DNA from: an uncultured SAR116 cluster alpha proteobacterium | Lineage (GTDB): Bacteria; Pseudomonadota; Alphaproteobacteria; Puniceispirillales; Marisalimonadaceae | DNA: 52,158 nucleotides | Direction: 5' to 3' | Assembly (NCBI GenBank): GCA_902542765.1 | Contig: CACBVW010000007.1 | Span: 1-52,158 of the forward strand | Part shown: piece after piece, positions 51,579 to 52,158 of the stretch | Layout of the letters: each line of letters starts with the position of its first letter | Numbering within the stretch: the first letter of the stretch is position 1 | Program-made: the position numbers and the translations under genes | The notes under the pieces: generated by a model | What the model was told of the DNA's origin: nothing | What the model saw: the letters and a program-made list of their open reading frames with translations, nothing else | The model's database searches: none

Positions 51579-52158
51579 ATGATAATTATTAGGCAAAACA
51601 TATTAGGTGCTACTACAATTTCTAGCCTTGTTATTTTTTCTATTTTATTAAGTCATTTTTTATCTTCCATAAATATATTAATTTCATCTGCCTTCTTATG
51701 TATTTTTTTTGGTTTAATAGTAGGAAATATTTTTTCTTTAAAAAAGATTGAACCATTTGCAAATTTTTGTTTAAAAAAACTTCTAAGAATTGGAATAGCT
51801 CTTCTTGGCTTAAGCTTAAGCTTAAATGAACTCTTCAATTATGGCTTAACAGCATTTTTTTTAATTATCATTAACATTATTACAGCTTTTCTGATTATAA
51901 AATACCTATGCAATTTGTTTAAAATGCCTAATGTTCTAGGTTATTTGATTACTATGGGAACTTGCATTTGTGGTGTGACTGCAGTTATAGCTACCTCTTC
52001 GATTATGAAGACTGATAAAGATCAAACCAGCTACGCAGTAGGTGTTGTTACATTATTTGGAATTATTGCTGTTTTTTTCTATCCATACGTAGCAAACTAT
52101 TATTTTCATTTTTCACCAGATCTTGCAGGTATTTTTCTTGGCACAGCAATTCATGACA
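51579..52158 (+). CDS. YeiH/UPF0324-type putative sulfate exporter, 5' part
   Basis: A frame of 193 codons running off the window end, starting at ATG 51579. It encodes a polytopic membrane protein with seven or so hydrophobic segments. GTCICGVTAVIATSSIMKTD, SYAVGVVTLFGIIAVFFYP and GIFLGTAIHDT match the YeiH/UPF0324 family, which has been proposed to export sulfate or related anions. The N-terminal motif LLRIGIALLGLSLSL is also typical. The gene is incomplete: about 130 residues are missing. No strong ribosome-binding site precedes it. Confidence 0.87.
   Translation, partial: MIIIRQNILGATTISSLVIFSILLSHFLSSINILISSAFLCIFFGLIVGNIFSLKKIEPFANFCLKKLLRIGIALLGLSLSLNELFNYGLTAFFLIIINIITAFLIIKYLCNLFKMPNVLGYLITMGTCICGVTAVIATSSIMKTDKDQTSYAVGVVTLFGIIAVFFYPYVANYYFHFSPDLAGIFLGTAIHD

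Noticed and set aside
51653-51838. Minus-strand frame opposite the YeiH-type gene
   Set aside because: The plus strand encodes clear YeiH motifs; the opposing frame has no start signal or domain.

Overview
The window is gene-dense, very AT-rich bacterial DNA with short spacers, many 1-20 base gene overlaps and frequent TTG starts. No stretch over 300 bases lacks a gene. The gene content is aerobic and proteobacterial: ETF-ubiquinone oxidoreductase, an NAD-type formate dehydrogenase, an Mrp-type antiporter, TauD and COG3618 families, and the ligase-associated repair set. I infer a streamlined, probably marine alphaproteobacterium. No 16S rRNA or other marker gene is present to fix the lineage.

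Region 1 (1-7.8 kb): the 3' end of tRNA-Asp, an HtrA-like secreted protein that has lost its whole catalytic triad, a VOC protein, an MFS exporter coupled to an amidohydrolase, a HisC-like aminotransferase, an aldehyde dehydrogenase with a clear terminator, and a coupled GAF-protein/110-aa pair. Region 2 (8-15 kb): DgoK and DgoA of the galactonate route, a two-gene NAD-dependent formate dehydrogenase whose beta subunit is a NuoE-NuoF fusion, and a split thiamine-diphosphate decarboxylase. Region 3 (15-24 kb): a MarR-EmrA-EmrB efflux operon with a palindrome before the regulator, then homocysteine methyltransferase, a MoxR ATPase with a VWA protein, a thioesterase and an unrecognised permease, converging on an EamA transporter.

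Region 4 (24-34 kb, minus strand): ETF-QO, two tiny membrane-protein genes not normally annotated, a NifU/SufU-like protein, and a nine-gene Mrp-type antiporter operon. That operon has three NuoL/M/N-like subunits, a free-standing MrpA-C-terminal-like protein and an extra 75-aa membrane protein. Region 5 (34-38 kb): an HMP/thiamine-type ABC importer (binding protein and permease, no ATPase) with a TPP riboswitch lying between the two genes, then a histone-deacetylase-like hydrolase, a DUF192 protein, tRNA-Pro and a TauD-family dioxygenase.

Region 6 (38.4-41.7 kb, minus strand) is compositionally distinct, with visibly more G+C. It holds a four-gene operon: an internally duplicated DUF1538 membrane protein, a PII-like protein, a second small PII-like protein and a helical coiled-coil protein. 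This is my best candidate for an undescribed system, a PII-gated transporter with an adaptor. Region 7 (41.9-52.2 kb): an enoyl-CoA hydratase-like protein, a large unrecognised glycosyltransferase-like protein, a metallo-beta-lactamase-fold hydrolase, the complete four-gene ligase-associated DNA repair module (exonuclease and ligase diverging from helicase and PdeM across 17 bases), a 76-aa orphan and the start of a YeiH-type permease cut by the window end.
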